A program made the position numbers and the translations under genes. This document shows positions 1-6,381 of a DNA stretch of 15,623 bases, one piece after another. Below the pieces are notes generated by a model, which did no database searches, had not been told where the DNA came from, and saw only the letters and a list, made by a program, of their open reading frames with translations. Position 1 is the stretch's first letter, and each line of letters opens with the position of its first letter. Origin of the DNA: SZUA-186 sp041552135 (lineage in GTDB: Bacteria; Pseudomonadota; Gammaproteobacteria; UBA9214); contig JBFELL010000056.1 of assembly GCA_041552135.1 (NCBI GenBank), forward strand, positions 1 to 15,623, written 5' to 3'.

Positions 1-7
1 AACGGTG

Positions 8-26
8 CAATGGCGTGCAGCCATTG
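8..26. repeat. Small palindromic hairpin
   Basis: CAATGGC (8-14) and GCCATTG (20-26) are perfect inverted arms around the 5-nt loop GTGCA. The surrounding GGTGCAATG...GCCATTG pattern recurs at 3827-3847 with a different loop, so this is probably one member of a dispersed mini-hairpin family. No gene is apparent here. Confidence 0.6.
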
Positions 27-83
27 GTTTGTCGAGAAACAAAGCGAACATGTCCTGGAGCCGGTGGTAAACCGACGGGCTGG

Positions 84-159
84 GTTCCCGCCTGCGCGGG
101 AACGACGAGAGTAAGTAACGCTATAATTCTCTTGTCATCCCCGTCTTCGCGGGGACAGC
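84..159. repeat. Pair of dRS3-like intergenic palindromes
   Basis: GTTCCCGC (84-91) pairs with GCGGGAAC (96-103) around a 4-nt loop. A second hairpin of the GTCATCCCCG...CGGGGAC type follows at 135-156. The same kind of sequence occurs in reverse orientation at 3598-3623. Repeats of this look (TTCCCGCxTGCGCGGGAA, GTCATCCCCGCG) are common in beta- and gammaproteobacterial intergenic DNA. No coding function is evident. Confidence 0.55.
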
Positions 160-160
160 G

Positions 161-320
161 AACAAACCGACCTCCGCATTCGCGCATGCCTGCGCTCCTG
201 CAACAATAAGACATCCCTGCAGGAGCGGACGCTGTCCGCGAACAAGCCGGCCACCGCATTCGCGCATGCCTGCGCTCCTGCAACAATAAGACACCCCGGC
301 AGGAGCGGACTTCATCCGCG
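161..320. repeat. Exact-period 80-bp tandem duplication carrying REP-type hairpins
   Basis: Positions 161-240 and 241-320 are two head-to-tail copies of an 80-bp unit with about ten substitutions and no indel. Each unit holds a hairpin: CGCTCCTGCA (193-202) with TGCAGGAGCG (218-227), and CGCTCCTGC (273-281) with GCAGGAGCG (299-307). Each then runs into a GCGGAC..TCCGCG stem. The GCAGGAGCGGA core matches the REP-type elements at 3553-3577 and 4932-4956. The array ends 8 bp past the stop codon of the minus-strand permease gene, so it lies in the 3' untranslated region of that operon and may protect or terminate its transcript. It lacks the T-run of an intrinsic terminator in that orientation. 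Confidence 0.8.
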
Positions 321-328
321 ATCATTTT

Positions 329-1543
329 TTATTCGTAGCGCAATGCCTCGATCGGCCTCAGCTGCGATGCCTTGCGTGCCGGGTGCAGTCCGAAGAACAC
401 GCCCACCAGTCCCGCAAACAGGAAGGCCACGAACACCGAGACGGGCGTCACGCTGACCGGCAGTGCGGAGAAGCGCGCCACCGCCAGGGCGCCGCCCAGG
501 CCGAGGAAGATGCCCAGCACGCCGCCGGCGGTACTGAGTACCAGCGCCTCCAGCAGAAACTGCCACAGGATGTCGCGCTGGCGTGCGCCCAGCGCCATGC
601 GGATACCGATCTCGCGGGTGCGTTCGGTGACCGAAACCAGCATGATGTTCATGATGCCGATGCCGCCCACCAGCAGGGACACGGAGGCGATGCTGCCCAG
701 CAGCCAGGTGAATACCCGGGCACTTTCCTCCGATGTCTCGGCCAGCTCGGCCCGGTTGTACATGCGAAAGTCGTCGGGCTGGTCTTCTCTCAGGCGGTGG
801 CGCTGGCGCAGCAGATCCTTGACCTCCTTGAGCAGTCGGAACGAGGCCTCGCGGTCAATGGCCATCAGCTCGATGCGCTGGACGTGGGTAATGCCCTTGA
901 GCTTGCGCTGCACGGTGGTGAGGGGTGCAAAGATGGCGTCGTCCTGGTCCGTGCCCCAGGCGTTGGCCCCCTTTTCGGTGAGTACGCCGATCACCCGGCA
1001 GGCCAGGCCCTGGATGATAATGGATTCGCCGAGCGGACTGCGCAGCCCGAACAGTTCGCGTGCCACCGTCTGCCCCAGCACACACACATGGCTGGCACCC
1101 CGCACGTGGCGCCGGGTGATGTACTCACCCTCGGCCAGTGGCCAGTTGCGTACCGTGGTGTAGCCGGGGGTGACGCCATGGATGGCGGTGCCCCAGTTGG
1201 TGCCGCGATAGCGCGCCTGGGCGGTCGTGCGAACGGTGGGCGCAACCGCCACCACGTCCGGCAGTTCGGCAATGGCATCGGCGTCCTCCCGGGTCAGCGT
1301 GGGTTTGCCGCCGGCGCCGGTGCGCACGCCACCGCGGGTCACCGAACCGGGGCGCACCACCAGGCTGTTGGTACCCATGTTCTCCAGCTGGTCGGCGATG
1401 CGCTGCTGGGCGCCGCTGCCGATGCCCAGCATGGCGATCACCGAGCCCACGCCGATGACCACCCCCAGGGTGGTGAGCATGGCGCGGGTCTTGTTGCGTA
1501 ACAGGGCGCGCAGCGCCAGTTGCAGCGCGGTGGTCCAGTTCAT
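329..1543 (-). CDS. MacB-type ABC transporter permease (FtsX family)
   Basis: This 404-residue inner-membrane permease would work with the ATPase encoded just upstream and the periplasmic adaptor before it, to drive export across the envelope in a MacAB-like pump. A first membrane segment lies at about residues 22-44, followed by a large periplasmic MacB core domain (about 45-275). Three more membrane segments follow near 277-300, 330-356 and 366-390. The C-terminus (PARKASQLRPIEALRYE) is the standard end of FtsX-type permeases. Its ATG overlaps the ATPase stop codon by 4 bp (ATGA, 1540-1543), which implies translational coupling. In E. coli MacB the ATPase and permease are one polypeptide; here they are separate. 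The substrate (macrolide, lipopeptide, siderophore or other) cannot be read from the sequence. Confidence 0.93.
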   Translation of the reverse strand: MNWTTALQLALRALLRNKTRAMLTTLGVVIGVGSVIAMLGIGSGAQQRIADQLENMGTNSLVVRPGSVTRGGVRTGAGGKPTLTREDADAIAELPDVVAVAPTVRTTAQARYRGTNWGTAIHGVTPGYTTVRNWPLAEGEYITRRHVRGASHVCVLGQTVARELFGLRSPLGESIIIQGLACRVIGVLTEKGANAWGTDQDDAIFAPLTTVQRKLKGITHVQRIELMAIDREASFRLLKEVKDLLRQRHRLREDQPDDFRMYNRAELAETSEESARVFTWLLGSIASVSLLVGGIGIMNIMLVSVTERTREIGIRMALGARQRDILWQFLLEALVLSTAGGVLGIFLGLGGALAVARFSALPVSVTPVSVFVAFLFAGLVGVFFGLHPARKASQLRPIEALRYE

Positions 1544-2220
1544 GCCTGCGACTCCAGCCGGCCGTCGCGCAGAAACAGCCGGCGCCCGGCGTGCGCGGCC
1601 ACTTCCTGCTCGTGGGTGATCAGTACGATGGTCAACCCGTCCTCGCGGTTCAGCTTGTCCAGCAGGGCCATGATCTCGGCGCTGGTGGCGCTGTCGACGT
1701 TGCCGGTGGGTTCGTCGGCCAGCAGCAGCGACGGCTGTGTCACCAGGGCGCGGGCAATGGCGACGCGTTGCGCCTGGCCGCCGGACAGCTGGTTGGGCAG
1801 GTGGTACAGGCGCTCGCCCAGGTCCATGCGCTGCAGGGTCGCGCGCGCCCTTTGCCGGCGCTCGCCCTTGCCGATGCCGGCGTAGATCAACGGTGTCTCG
1901 ACGTTTTCCAGTGCGCTGGTGCGCGGCAGCAGGTTGAAGTTCTGGAACACGAAACCGATCTCGCGGTTGCGCAGTGCGGCCAGCCGGTTGCCATCCAGGT
2001 GTGTTATATCCCGGCCGTGCAGCCGGTAGCTGCCGGCGTCCGGTACGTCCAGGCAGCCGAGGATATGCATCAGGGTGGACTTGCCCGAGCCGGAGGGTCC
2101 CATGATGGCGACGAACTCGCCGGGCTCAACGTCCAGGTCGATACCACGCAGGGCCTTGATGGTCACCCCGTCCAGCACATAGACCTTGTGCAGGTCGCGG
2201 ATCTGCAGCAGGGACGTCAT
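1540..2220 (-). CDS. ABC transporter ATP-binding protein, MacB/LolD type
   Basis: This 226-residue cytoplasmic ATPase energises the adjacent FtsX-type permease. All expected motifs are present: Walker A GPSGSGKST (41-49), a Q-loop glutamine in FQNFNLLPR (about 93), the signature LSGGQ (145-149), Walker B LLLADE (165-170) and the switch histidine in ITHEQ (203). The full length and the DEPTGNVDS sequence after Walker B are typical of the MacB/LolD/FtsE subgroup. It starts 9 bp after the adaptor gene ends and overlaps the permease start by 4 bp, so the three genes form one operon. LolD of the lipoprotein-release system is the nearest alternative, but the HlyD-type adaptor next door favours a MacAB-like exporter. 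Confidence 0.95.
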   Translation of the reverse strand: MTSLLQIRDLHKVYVLDGVTIKALRGIDLDVEPGEFVAIMGPSGSGKSTLMHILGCLDVPDAGSYRLHGRDITHLDGNRLAALRNREIGFVFQNFNLLPRTSALENVETPLIYAGIGKGERRQRARATLQRMDLGERLYHLPNQLSGGQAQRVAIARALVTQPSLLLADEPTGNVDSATSAEIMALLDKLNREDGLTIVLITHEQEVAAHAGRRLFLRDGRLESQA

Positions 2221-2229
2221 CGCCAGACC

Positions 2230-3423
2230 CTAGAACAGACTCAGGCCGAAGCGCCGCTTGCGCCTGGCGTCCCCGCGCTTGAGCGGCACGGCGATGGCCA
2301 TACCGTCGGCCAGCTCCGGGCCACTGACCTCGGTGAGCTTCTCGCCGATAATGCCGGTGGCGACGGTGAGCGGCGTGAGCGTGTCGCCGTCCAGGCGCCA
2401 CAGGATGGCCTCGCCGGACTCGAGCCCCTCGCGCAGCTGTTCCAGTTCCTGCTGCGGCCAGGGCGGCACGTAGCGCAGCGCTGCGCCGGGTGCGGTGAGT
2501 ACGTTCTCCCGGTGCGCCACCTCGATGCTGACGGTGGCGGTCATGCCGGGCTTCAGGGCCAGGTCGGTGTTGTCCACGTGGATGATGCAGTTGTACTTGA
2601 CCACGCCGGCCTCGACCGTGGGTTGCAGGCGCACCTGGGCGACGCTGCCGCTGAACTCGCGGTGCGGGTAGGCGAACACGGTGAAGCGGACCGGCTGCCC
2701 CTCCTGTATCTGGCCGATGAAGGCCTCGTCCACATCGGCCTCCACCTGCATGCGGGACAGGTCGTTGGCGATGGTGAACAGGGTGGGGGCCTGCAGGCTG
2801 GCGGCCACTGTCTGGCCCACGTCCACGTCGCGGGAGATGACCACGCCGTCGATGGGTGCGTGGATGCGGGTGTAGTCCAGGTTGACCTGCTCGCGTTCCA
2901 GTGCCGCGCTGGCCTGGGCCACGCTGGCCACCTGCACCTGGTGCTCCACCCTGGCGGCCTGGGCGGCGAAACGCGCCGCGTCCACCACGCTCTCGGCCAC
3001 CAGCTTCCTCTGCAGCAGGCCGCTCTGGCGATCGTATTCACGCTTGGTGTCCAGCACGTCGATCCAGGCCTTGTCACGCGTGGCCTCGGCGTTTTCCAGA
3101 TTGGCCCGGGCCTCGGCCCGCTTGGCAGTGAAGATGGCCGGATCGATCTGCGCGATGAGCTGGCCCTGTTTGACCTCATCGTTGAAGTCGGCATACAGGT
3201 GCTGGATGGTGCCCGATACCTGACTGCCCACCAGCACGGTGTTGATGGGGCTCAGGGTGCCGGTGGCCGACACCACGTCACTGATATCAACGCGGCGAAC
3301 CTGCGCCTGGCTGTATGTCGGCATCTGGTCGGACCCGGGGGCGCGCAGCAGGTACCAGCCACCGCCGACAAGGGCGGCAAGCAACAGGATGCCGGCTGAC
3401 AGTTTTATCATTTGATGTGCCAT
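2230..3423 (-). CDS. MacA-like periplasmic adaptor (HlyD/RND membrane-fusion family)
   Basis: This 397-residue protein is anchored by an N-terminal membrane segment (about residues 7-26). It would bridge the MacB-type transporter to an outer-membrane channel such as TolC, which is not encoded in this window. After the anchor come a first beta-barrel/lipoyl half (about 45-95, with SPINTVLVGSQVSGTI), a long alpha-hairpin coiled coil rich in Ala, Glu and Arg (about 100-200), and the second lipoyl half (IHAPIDGVVISRDVDVGQTV, about 208-227). A beta-barrel and a membrane-proximal domain follow. The C-terminus is unusually basic (RGDARRKRRFG). Translation may start at the first Met or at Met5 (3411); neither has a strong Shine-Dalgarno. 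It is the first gene of the operon, so the promoter should lie in 3424-3660. Confidence 0.92.
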   Translation of the reverse strand: MAHQMIKLSAGILLLAALVGGGWYLLRAPGSDQMPTYSQAQVRRVDISDVVSATGTLSPINTVLVGSQVSGTIQHLYADFNDEVKQGQLIAQIDPAIFTAKRAEARANLENAEATRDKAWIDVLDTKREYDRQSGLLQRKLVAESVVDAARFAAQAARVEHQVQVASVAQASAALEREQVNLDYTRIHAPIDGVVISRDVDVGQTVAASLQAPTLFTIANDLSRMQVEADVDEAFIGQIQEGQPVRFTVFAYPHREFSGSVAQVRLQPTVEAGVVKYNCIIHVDNTDLALKPGMTATVSIEVAHRENVLTAPGAALRYVPPWPQQELEQLREGLESGEAILWRLDGDTLTPLTVATGIIGEKLTEVSGPELADGMAIAVPLKRGDARRKRRFGLSLF

Positions 3424-3552
3424 CTGCGTTTCAGAAACTCCAGGCGCTATTATGAAGGGTAGGGCGATAGAAGGGATAGGGGCCGGGCCCGTTGCGGTCG
3501 CGTATAATCAGCCTCTACAGTTGCAATTGGTTTCATGTATTCAGGGCCTTTA

Positions 3553-3577
3553 TCGCGAACAAATCCGCTCCTGCGGC
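3553..3577 (-). repeat. REP-type element (GCAGGAGCGGATTTGTTCGCGA class)
   Basis: Read on the minus strand it runs GCCGCAGGAGCGGATTTGTT then CGCGA, the same core as in the 80-bp repeats at 161-320 and the element at 4932-4956. Very similar elements are abundant in Pseudomonas and relatives. Confidence 0.7.
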
Positions 3578-3597
3578 AACAGCATCAGGGTATCCGG

Positions 3598-3623
3598 GAT
3601 TCCTGCCCCCGCGGGGATGACAC
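3598..3623 (-). repeat. dRS3-like intergenic repeat
   Basis: On the minus strand it reads GTGTCATCCCCGCGGGGGCA then GGAATC, related to the hairpins at 84-159. It is a short interspersed palindrome with no coding role visible. Confidence 0.55.
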
Positions 3624-3668
3624 ATGGAAAGGTCCATCTGTAAACAGAAGAATCTGTGTATGGCATGT

Positions 3669-3892
3669 CACTGCTGTCCCTTTGACCCTGTCTGGATTGC
3701 TGGCAACATTCTGATTGAAAGAGGGGATTAAAACCATCATTACCCGCAGGATATGGATATCAGTCACTGCATAATGAACAGGGCGTTGCTTCTCCCTGCG
3801 GGACGCCTGCATGGATGCAGTAGCCGGTGCAATGCATGGAGCCATTGCCGGGAAGGACAGGATGAGGGGATGTAAAACCGGATGGTTGGCGT
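3669..3892 (-). mobile_element. Truncated, diverged copy of the 258-bp miniature element
   Basis: Read left to right this matches the reverse complement of 5803-5978. It begins with the terminal repeat CACTGCTGTCCCTTTGAC (3669-3686) and continues through the CTGTCTGGATTG, AAACCATC..ACCCGCAGGA, TCACTGCAT.ATGAAC.GGGC and CTTCTCCCTGCGGGA blocks. It ends with GGACAGGATGAGGGGATGTA and TTGGCGT (3886-3892). Identity looks like roughly 75-80% by eye. The copy lacks the other terminal repeat; a GGGGACAG hairpin (3897-3946) starts almost at the break. It also carries about 47 bp (3804-3850) that the intact copy lacks. It is inverted relative to the intact copy, so the cytochrome c and dsbB genes lie between the two. 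Confidence 0.8.
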
Positions 3893-3896
3893 GCAT

Positions 3897-3946
3897 CAAA
3901 GGGGACAGGTTTATTTTCAATCGGACAAATAAATCTGTCCCCTTTG
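3897..3946. repeat. GGGGACAG-type palindrome
   Basis: The 20-bp arm 3897-3916 (CAAAGGGGACAGGTTTATTT) pairs with 3927-3946 with one mismatch, leaving a 10-nt loop. It belongs to the family seen at 8888-8933 and 15273-15324. It ends just 7 bp before the Shine-Dalgarno of the cytochrome c gene, so in a transcript from further upstream the hairpin would sit in the 5' leader. Confidence 0.88.
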
Positions 3947-3952
3947 GCACAA

Positions 3953-3958
3953 AGGAGG
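3953..3958 (+). promoter_or_regulatory. Shine-Dalgarno AGGAGG-type site fixing the cytochrome c start
   Basis: AAAGGAGG (3951-3958) lies 5 bp before the ATG at 3964, which opens directly into a signal peptide. The open frame extends upstream to 3811, but that extension runs through repeat DNA. The RBS and the signal peptide both argue for 3964. Confidence 0.8.
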
Positions 3959-3963
3959 CAGGT

Positions 3964-4755
3964 ATGCCGTTCAGGCATGTTGTGATTCTGTTCATGTTAC
4001 TTGCCTCGCCCCTGCAGGCGGCGCCGCTGGCGCTGGAACCGGAACAGCTCAGGCAGGATCTCGGGTCTGCCATCAGGGAGATAACCGTGATCGAGCCGCA
4101 CGACGAGTGCGCAAAGCGCAAGTGCCGGGTAACCTACATCGGGATACCGCTAGAGAGGCTGCTTGACTATTACTACCCTGAAGAATGGCAAGGCTTCAGC
4201 GGCGAAATACATTTTCTGGCACGGGATGGTTACCTGGGGATTGTGCAGGCGGTCAAGGTGCGTGACAAGCATGCCTACCTGACATTCGCACGCGCTGATG
4301 GACAGCCGTTCCGTGTGGATAACAACCAGCAGGGGGAGCGCGACGTGCCGCTGGGCCCGTTCTACCTGGTGTGGGACAATATCGACGACCCGGAGTTGCA
4401 GAAAATGGGCTCCTACGGCTGGCCTTATCAGGTCGATCGAATCCGGCTGGTTGCCGCATCGGTGTATCCCGGACTGATACCGCCAGGCGCCCCGGCTGCT
4501 GCGCAGGAGGGGTTCGCTGAGTTCAGGACCTATTGCCTGGGGTGTCATTACATCGATGGCACTGGCGGCAGGAAGGTGGCCGCGGAGATGAAGCTGCTGG
4601 TCAGGGGCAAGAGCCGTGATGAACTGCGCCGCTGGATCAGCGATCCGCAGCAGGTACGCCCGGGAAGTGCCATGCCGCCACTCAACAGGAACCTCGACCA
4701 AAACGAGAGGGAGCGCGTCATCGACCGGATTGTGACGTTCCTTGGCGTGCTCTGA
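3964..4755 (+). CDS. Exported c-type cytochrome with N-terminal molybdopterin-oxidoreductase-like domain
   Basis: This is a 263-residue periplasmic electron-transfer protein. Residues 1-20 form a signal peptide ending in PLQAA. Residues 35-165 resemble the oxidoreductase molybdopterin-binding fold as seen in cofactor-less stand-alone versions: GIPLERLLDYYYP, a central FLARDGYLGIV, and a closing YGWPYQVDRIRLV. I see no obvious cofactor-binding cysteine, although a C49/C54 pair is present. The C-terminal part is a mono-haem cytochrome c domain with CLGCH at 191-195 and a probable axial Met in AMPPL (Met237). A strong RBS fixes the start. Its reading direction matches dsbB 347 bp downstream; a disulfide oxidase is a plausible but unproven functional neighbour. 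The electron donor and acceptor are unknown. Confidence 0.85.
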   Translation: MPFRHVVILFMLLASPLQAAPLALEPEQLRQDLGSAIREITVIEPHDECAKRKCRVTYIGIPLERLLDYYYPEEWQGFSGEIHFLARDGYLGIVQAVKVRDKHAYLTFARADGQPFRVDNNQQGERDVPLGPFYLVWDNIDDPELQKMGSYGWPYQVDRIRLVAASVYPGLIPPGAPAAAQEGFAEFRTYCLGCHYIDGTGGRKVAAEMKLLVRGKSRDELRRWISDPQQVRPGSAMPPLNRNLDQNERERVIDRIVTFLGVL

Positions 4756-5102
4756 TATCTGTGATAACAGGACACTGCTCACCCGTACGGCGAAATGCCG
4801 ATCACAGATTGTTTCGATTGCACAAGGACCTTTCGATACTTCCTGCCGGCGGCGCCATGAAAAACGGATGTCTTGCTGTTGCTGGCGCGCGAGCGTATCG
4901 ATTCACCGTCATTGCCCGGGATGCCAGCCAGTCGCGACCAAAGTCGCTCCTGCGGAGGATGATGTTTATTTTGCGGGGCAGCTGTGATTTCAGCAACAAC
5001 CCGGATCTGCGTACACCTGCTTTCATGAGATAATACGTCATTGGCCACCCAGCCGAGACGGCAAGCGTGGTCATCCCGTTCACCGGTTTTACGGAGACAG
5101 AT
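4756..5102. other. Intergenic region with one REP-type element
   Basis: Between the cytochrome c stop and the dsbB start I see no credible gene. Short open frames on both strands lack an RBS and protein-like composition. The only recognisable element is the REP copy at 4932-4956. No clear terminator follows the cytochrome gene. Confidence 0.5.
4932..4956 (-). repeat. REP-type element (GCAGGAGCGACTTTGGTCGCGA)
   Basis: On the minus strand this reads TCCGCAGGAGCGACTTTGGT then CGCGA, with AGGAGCGAC..GTCGCGA forming a short imperfect stem. It is a closer match than its neighbours to the classic Pseudomonas REP consensus. It lies in the cytochrome c-dsbB gap. Confidence 0.7.
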
Positions 5103-5612
5103 ATGCTGGACGCATTGGCACGAATCGGCAAAAGCGGTTTCTACTGGCTGGCACTGGCCCTGACTGGACTTGCGTCCGAGGCGGTTGCGCTGTTTTATCA
5201 GCACGCACTCGATGAAATGCCCTGCGTGCTGTGCATCCAGGTGCGTCTCTGGGTGATGGCCCTGATCATTGTTGCGTTGCTTGTATTGTTGCTGCGCCGG
5301 CTACGATACATACCTGTCGCGGGGCATCTGCTGACGGTTGTGATTGCGGCGGGACTGCTGGAGCGTTCCTACCAGCTGCTGGGCACGGAGCGCCATTTCG
5401 TGGCGGGGGAGTGTGGTTTTGACCTGGGCCTGCCGGCCTGGTTCACTCCCGACTTGTGGTTTCCGGCCATGTTCCAGGTGGAAACCACCTGTGGCTACAC
5501 GCCGGAGTTGCTGTTCGGCATCACCATGGCGGAGAGCCTGATTGTGGCGTCTGCTGTTTTTGTTCTGCTCAGTATCGCCATGTCGGTGCCTGCCATCGCG
5601 CGGCTTCGTTGA
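5103..5612 (+). CDS. dsbB: Disulfide bond formation protein B (quinone-linked oxidase of DsbA)
   Basis: This 169-residue four-helix inner-membrane protein reoxidises periplasmic DsbA and passes the electrons to quinone. The first redox pair is CVLC at Cys41/Cys44 and the second periplasmic pair is Cys104 (GECGF) and Cys130 (TTCGY), matching the positions in E. coli DsbB. Arg48, associated with quinone binding, is also present. Membrane segments lie near residues 12-32, 48-65, 70-90 and 140-162. The ATG at 5103 gives this normal spacing; an in-frame GTG at 5067 would add 12 residues that do not look like a DsbB N-terminus. No dsbA is in the window. The only upstream neighbour on the strand is the exported cytochrome c, which would also depend on periplasmic thiol chemistry for haem attachment. 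Confidence 0.92.
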   Translation: MLDALARIGKSGFYWLALALTGLASEAVALFYQHALDEMPCVLCIQVRLWVMALIIVALLVLLLRRLRYIPVAGHLLTVVIAAGLLERSYQLLGTERHFVAGECGFDLGLPAWFTPDLWFPAMFQVETTCGYTPELLFGITMAESLIVASAVFVLLSIAMSVPAIARLR

Positions 5613-5647
5613 ATGCCCTCTGGCAGCAGGTATTCCTCGAAACAGGG

Positions 5648-5691
5648 TCAGGGCACATTTATTCCTGATACAGGCAGTAAATATGCCCTGA
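5648..5691. repeat. GGGCACATTTA palindrome downstream of dsbB
   Basis: TCAGGGCACATTTA (5648-5661) pairs with TAAATATGCCCTGA (5678-5691) with one mismatch and a 16-nt loop. Its layout (cag.gcacattt ... atacaggc ... ) matches that of 7056-7103, so both belong to one family. It starts 35 bp after the dsbB stop and could end its transcript, though there is no T-run. Confidence 0.75.
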
Positions 5692-5711
5692 AACCCTTCT
5701 GCTCAACATGC

Positions 5712-5720
5712 AAAAACCCT
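5712..5720. repeat. Left 9-bp target-site duplication AAAAACCCT
   Basis: AAAAACCCT at 5712-5720 abuts the left terminal repeat of the miniature element and recurs exactly at 5979-5987, abutting its right terminal repeat. Confidence 0.85.
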
Positions 5721-5978
5721 CACTGCTGTCCCGTTAACTCCCTCTCCCTTCGGGAGCACCCAAACGGCAGGCATAAAAGGGTTGGGGAGAGGGGATAAAT
5801 AAACGCCAACTGTCTGATTTTACATCCCCTCATCCTGTCCTTCTCCCGCAGGGAGAAGGAACGCCCAGTTCATCATGCAGTGACCCCTATTCATGTCCTG
5901 CGGGTCAGGATGGTTTGTATAACGGTGTTCATGCAGCATGTTGCAAACAATCCAGACAAGGTTAACGGGACATCAGTG
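5721..5978. mobile_element. Intact 258-bp miniature inverted-repeat transposable element
   Basis: The element starts with CACTGCTGTCCCGTTAAC (5721-5738) and ends with GTTAACGGGACATCAGTG (5961-5978). These are inverted repeats matching at 17 of 18 positions. Exact 9-bp direct repeats AAAAACCCT flank it at 5712-5720 and 5979-5987, the hallmark of transposition. It encodes no protein, so it would need a transposase in trans. Inside are a CCCTCTCCC..GGGGAGAGGGG palindrome (about 5741-5794) and a perfect hairpin with 9-bp arms (5839-5847 and 5851-5859). A truncated relative is at 3669-3892. The transposase family is not determinable from here; a 9-bp duplication is compatible with several DDE families, including IS4-like ones. 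Confidence 0.88.
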
Positions 5979-5987
5979 AAAAACCCT
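5979..5987. repeat. Right 9-bp target-site duplication AAAAACCCT
   Basis: This is an exact copy of 5712-5720, in direct orientation, immediately outside the right terminal repeat of the miniature element. Confidence 0.85.
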
Positions 5988-6123
5988 GGTTATGATCTGT
6001 GAAATAGCCCGCTATACCCGTAAAACTGCGTGTGGACTCGATGGATGAGTTGTGCGAGTGTCATCGACTCATACTGCCAGCGTGCGCAGTGATCTTCCCC
6101 CTGGTCATTACGAGGCACACGAA

Positions 6124-6312
6124 ATGAAACAGAATGTCCACAACATCGAAAGAGTCATCCGCATTCTCGTCGGTCTGGGACTGATCAGCCTGGTGTTTGT
6201 CGGCCCGCAGACGGTATGGGGCTGGATAGGTGCTGTACCGCTTGCTACCGGAATTATGGGCTGGTGCCCGCCGTATGCACTGCTGGGAATCAGTACCTGC
6301 CAAACAAAATAG
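6124..6312 (+). CDS. DUF2892 (YgaP-like transmembrane) small membrane protein
   Basis: This 62-residue protein starts at an ATG preceded by GAGG about 8 bp upstream. It has two short hydrophobic segments (about 11-27 and 31-46), an N-terminal MKQNVHNIERVIRILVG block, and the family signature GWCPPYALLGISTC with Cys48 and Cys59. That combination is characteristic of DUF2892 proteins, which occur alone or fused to rhodanese domains, as in YgaP. The role is unclear; a link to sulfur or thiol chemistry is suggested only by the rhodanese fusions. It stands alone, about 140 bp past the miniature element, and converges on endonuclease V with 69 bp between the stop codons. Confidence 0.9.
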   Translation: MKQNVHNIERVIRILVGLGLISLVFVGPQTVWGWIGAVPLATGIMGWCPPYALLGISTCQTK

Positions 6313-6342
6313 GCTGCTCGATCAAGGATGCCCGCACGATAC

Positions 6343-6361
6343 AGCCCGCTCATAACGGGCT
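6343..6361. terminator. Hairpin between converging genes
   Basis: AGCCCG (6343-6348) pairs with CGGGCT (6356-6361) across a 7-nt loop, in the 69-bp gap between the DUF2892 stop and the endonuclease V stop. The position suits a shared terminator, but neither strand shows a proper T-run after the stem. Confidence 0.45.
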
Positions 6362-6381
6362 TGTCGAGATCTGCCAGTCGC

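Larger units (their letters stand above)
3424..3668. other. Intergenic region upstream of the exporter operon
   Basis: This gap separates the divergent exporter operon (minus) from the repeat block to its right. It holds a REP-type element at 3553-3577 and a dRS3-like repeat at 3598-3623. A plus-strand TATAAT at 3503-3508 has no suitable -35 and no gene just downstream. The exporter promoter should be here on the minus strand, but I could not pick a convincing -35/-10 pair. Confidence 0.5.

Noticed and set aside
161..320. Possible CRISPR array
   Set aside because: There are only two 80-bp units with no spacers between, and the units are REP-type hairpins. No cas genes are present.
383..3399. 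Long open frames on the plus strand opposite the exporter operon (383-1501 and 1591-3399)
   Set aside because: They lie exactly antisense to well-matched transporter genes, lack an RBS, and have His/Gln/Ala/Gly-biased composition typical of high-GC shadow frames.
1540..3423. Lol lipoprotein-release system
   Set aside because: The ATPase would fit, but the HlyD-type adaptor with a long coiled coil and the MacB-type permease fit a MacAB-like exporter better.
3503..3508. Perfect TATAAT as a promoter
   Set aside because: There is no -35 at a suitable distance, and no plus-strand gene begins within 400 bp downstream.
3811..3963. N-terminal extension of the cytochrome c frame
   Set aside because: It reads through repeat DNA, while the ATG at 3964 has a strong RBS and opens directly into a signal peptide.
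4756..5102. Small genes between the cytochrome c gene and dsbB
   Set aside because: Several short frames overlap on both strands with no RBS, no recognisable motif, and a REP element in the middle.
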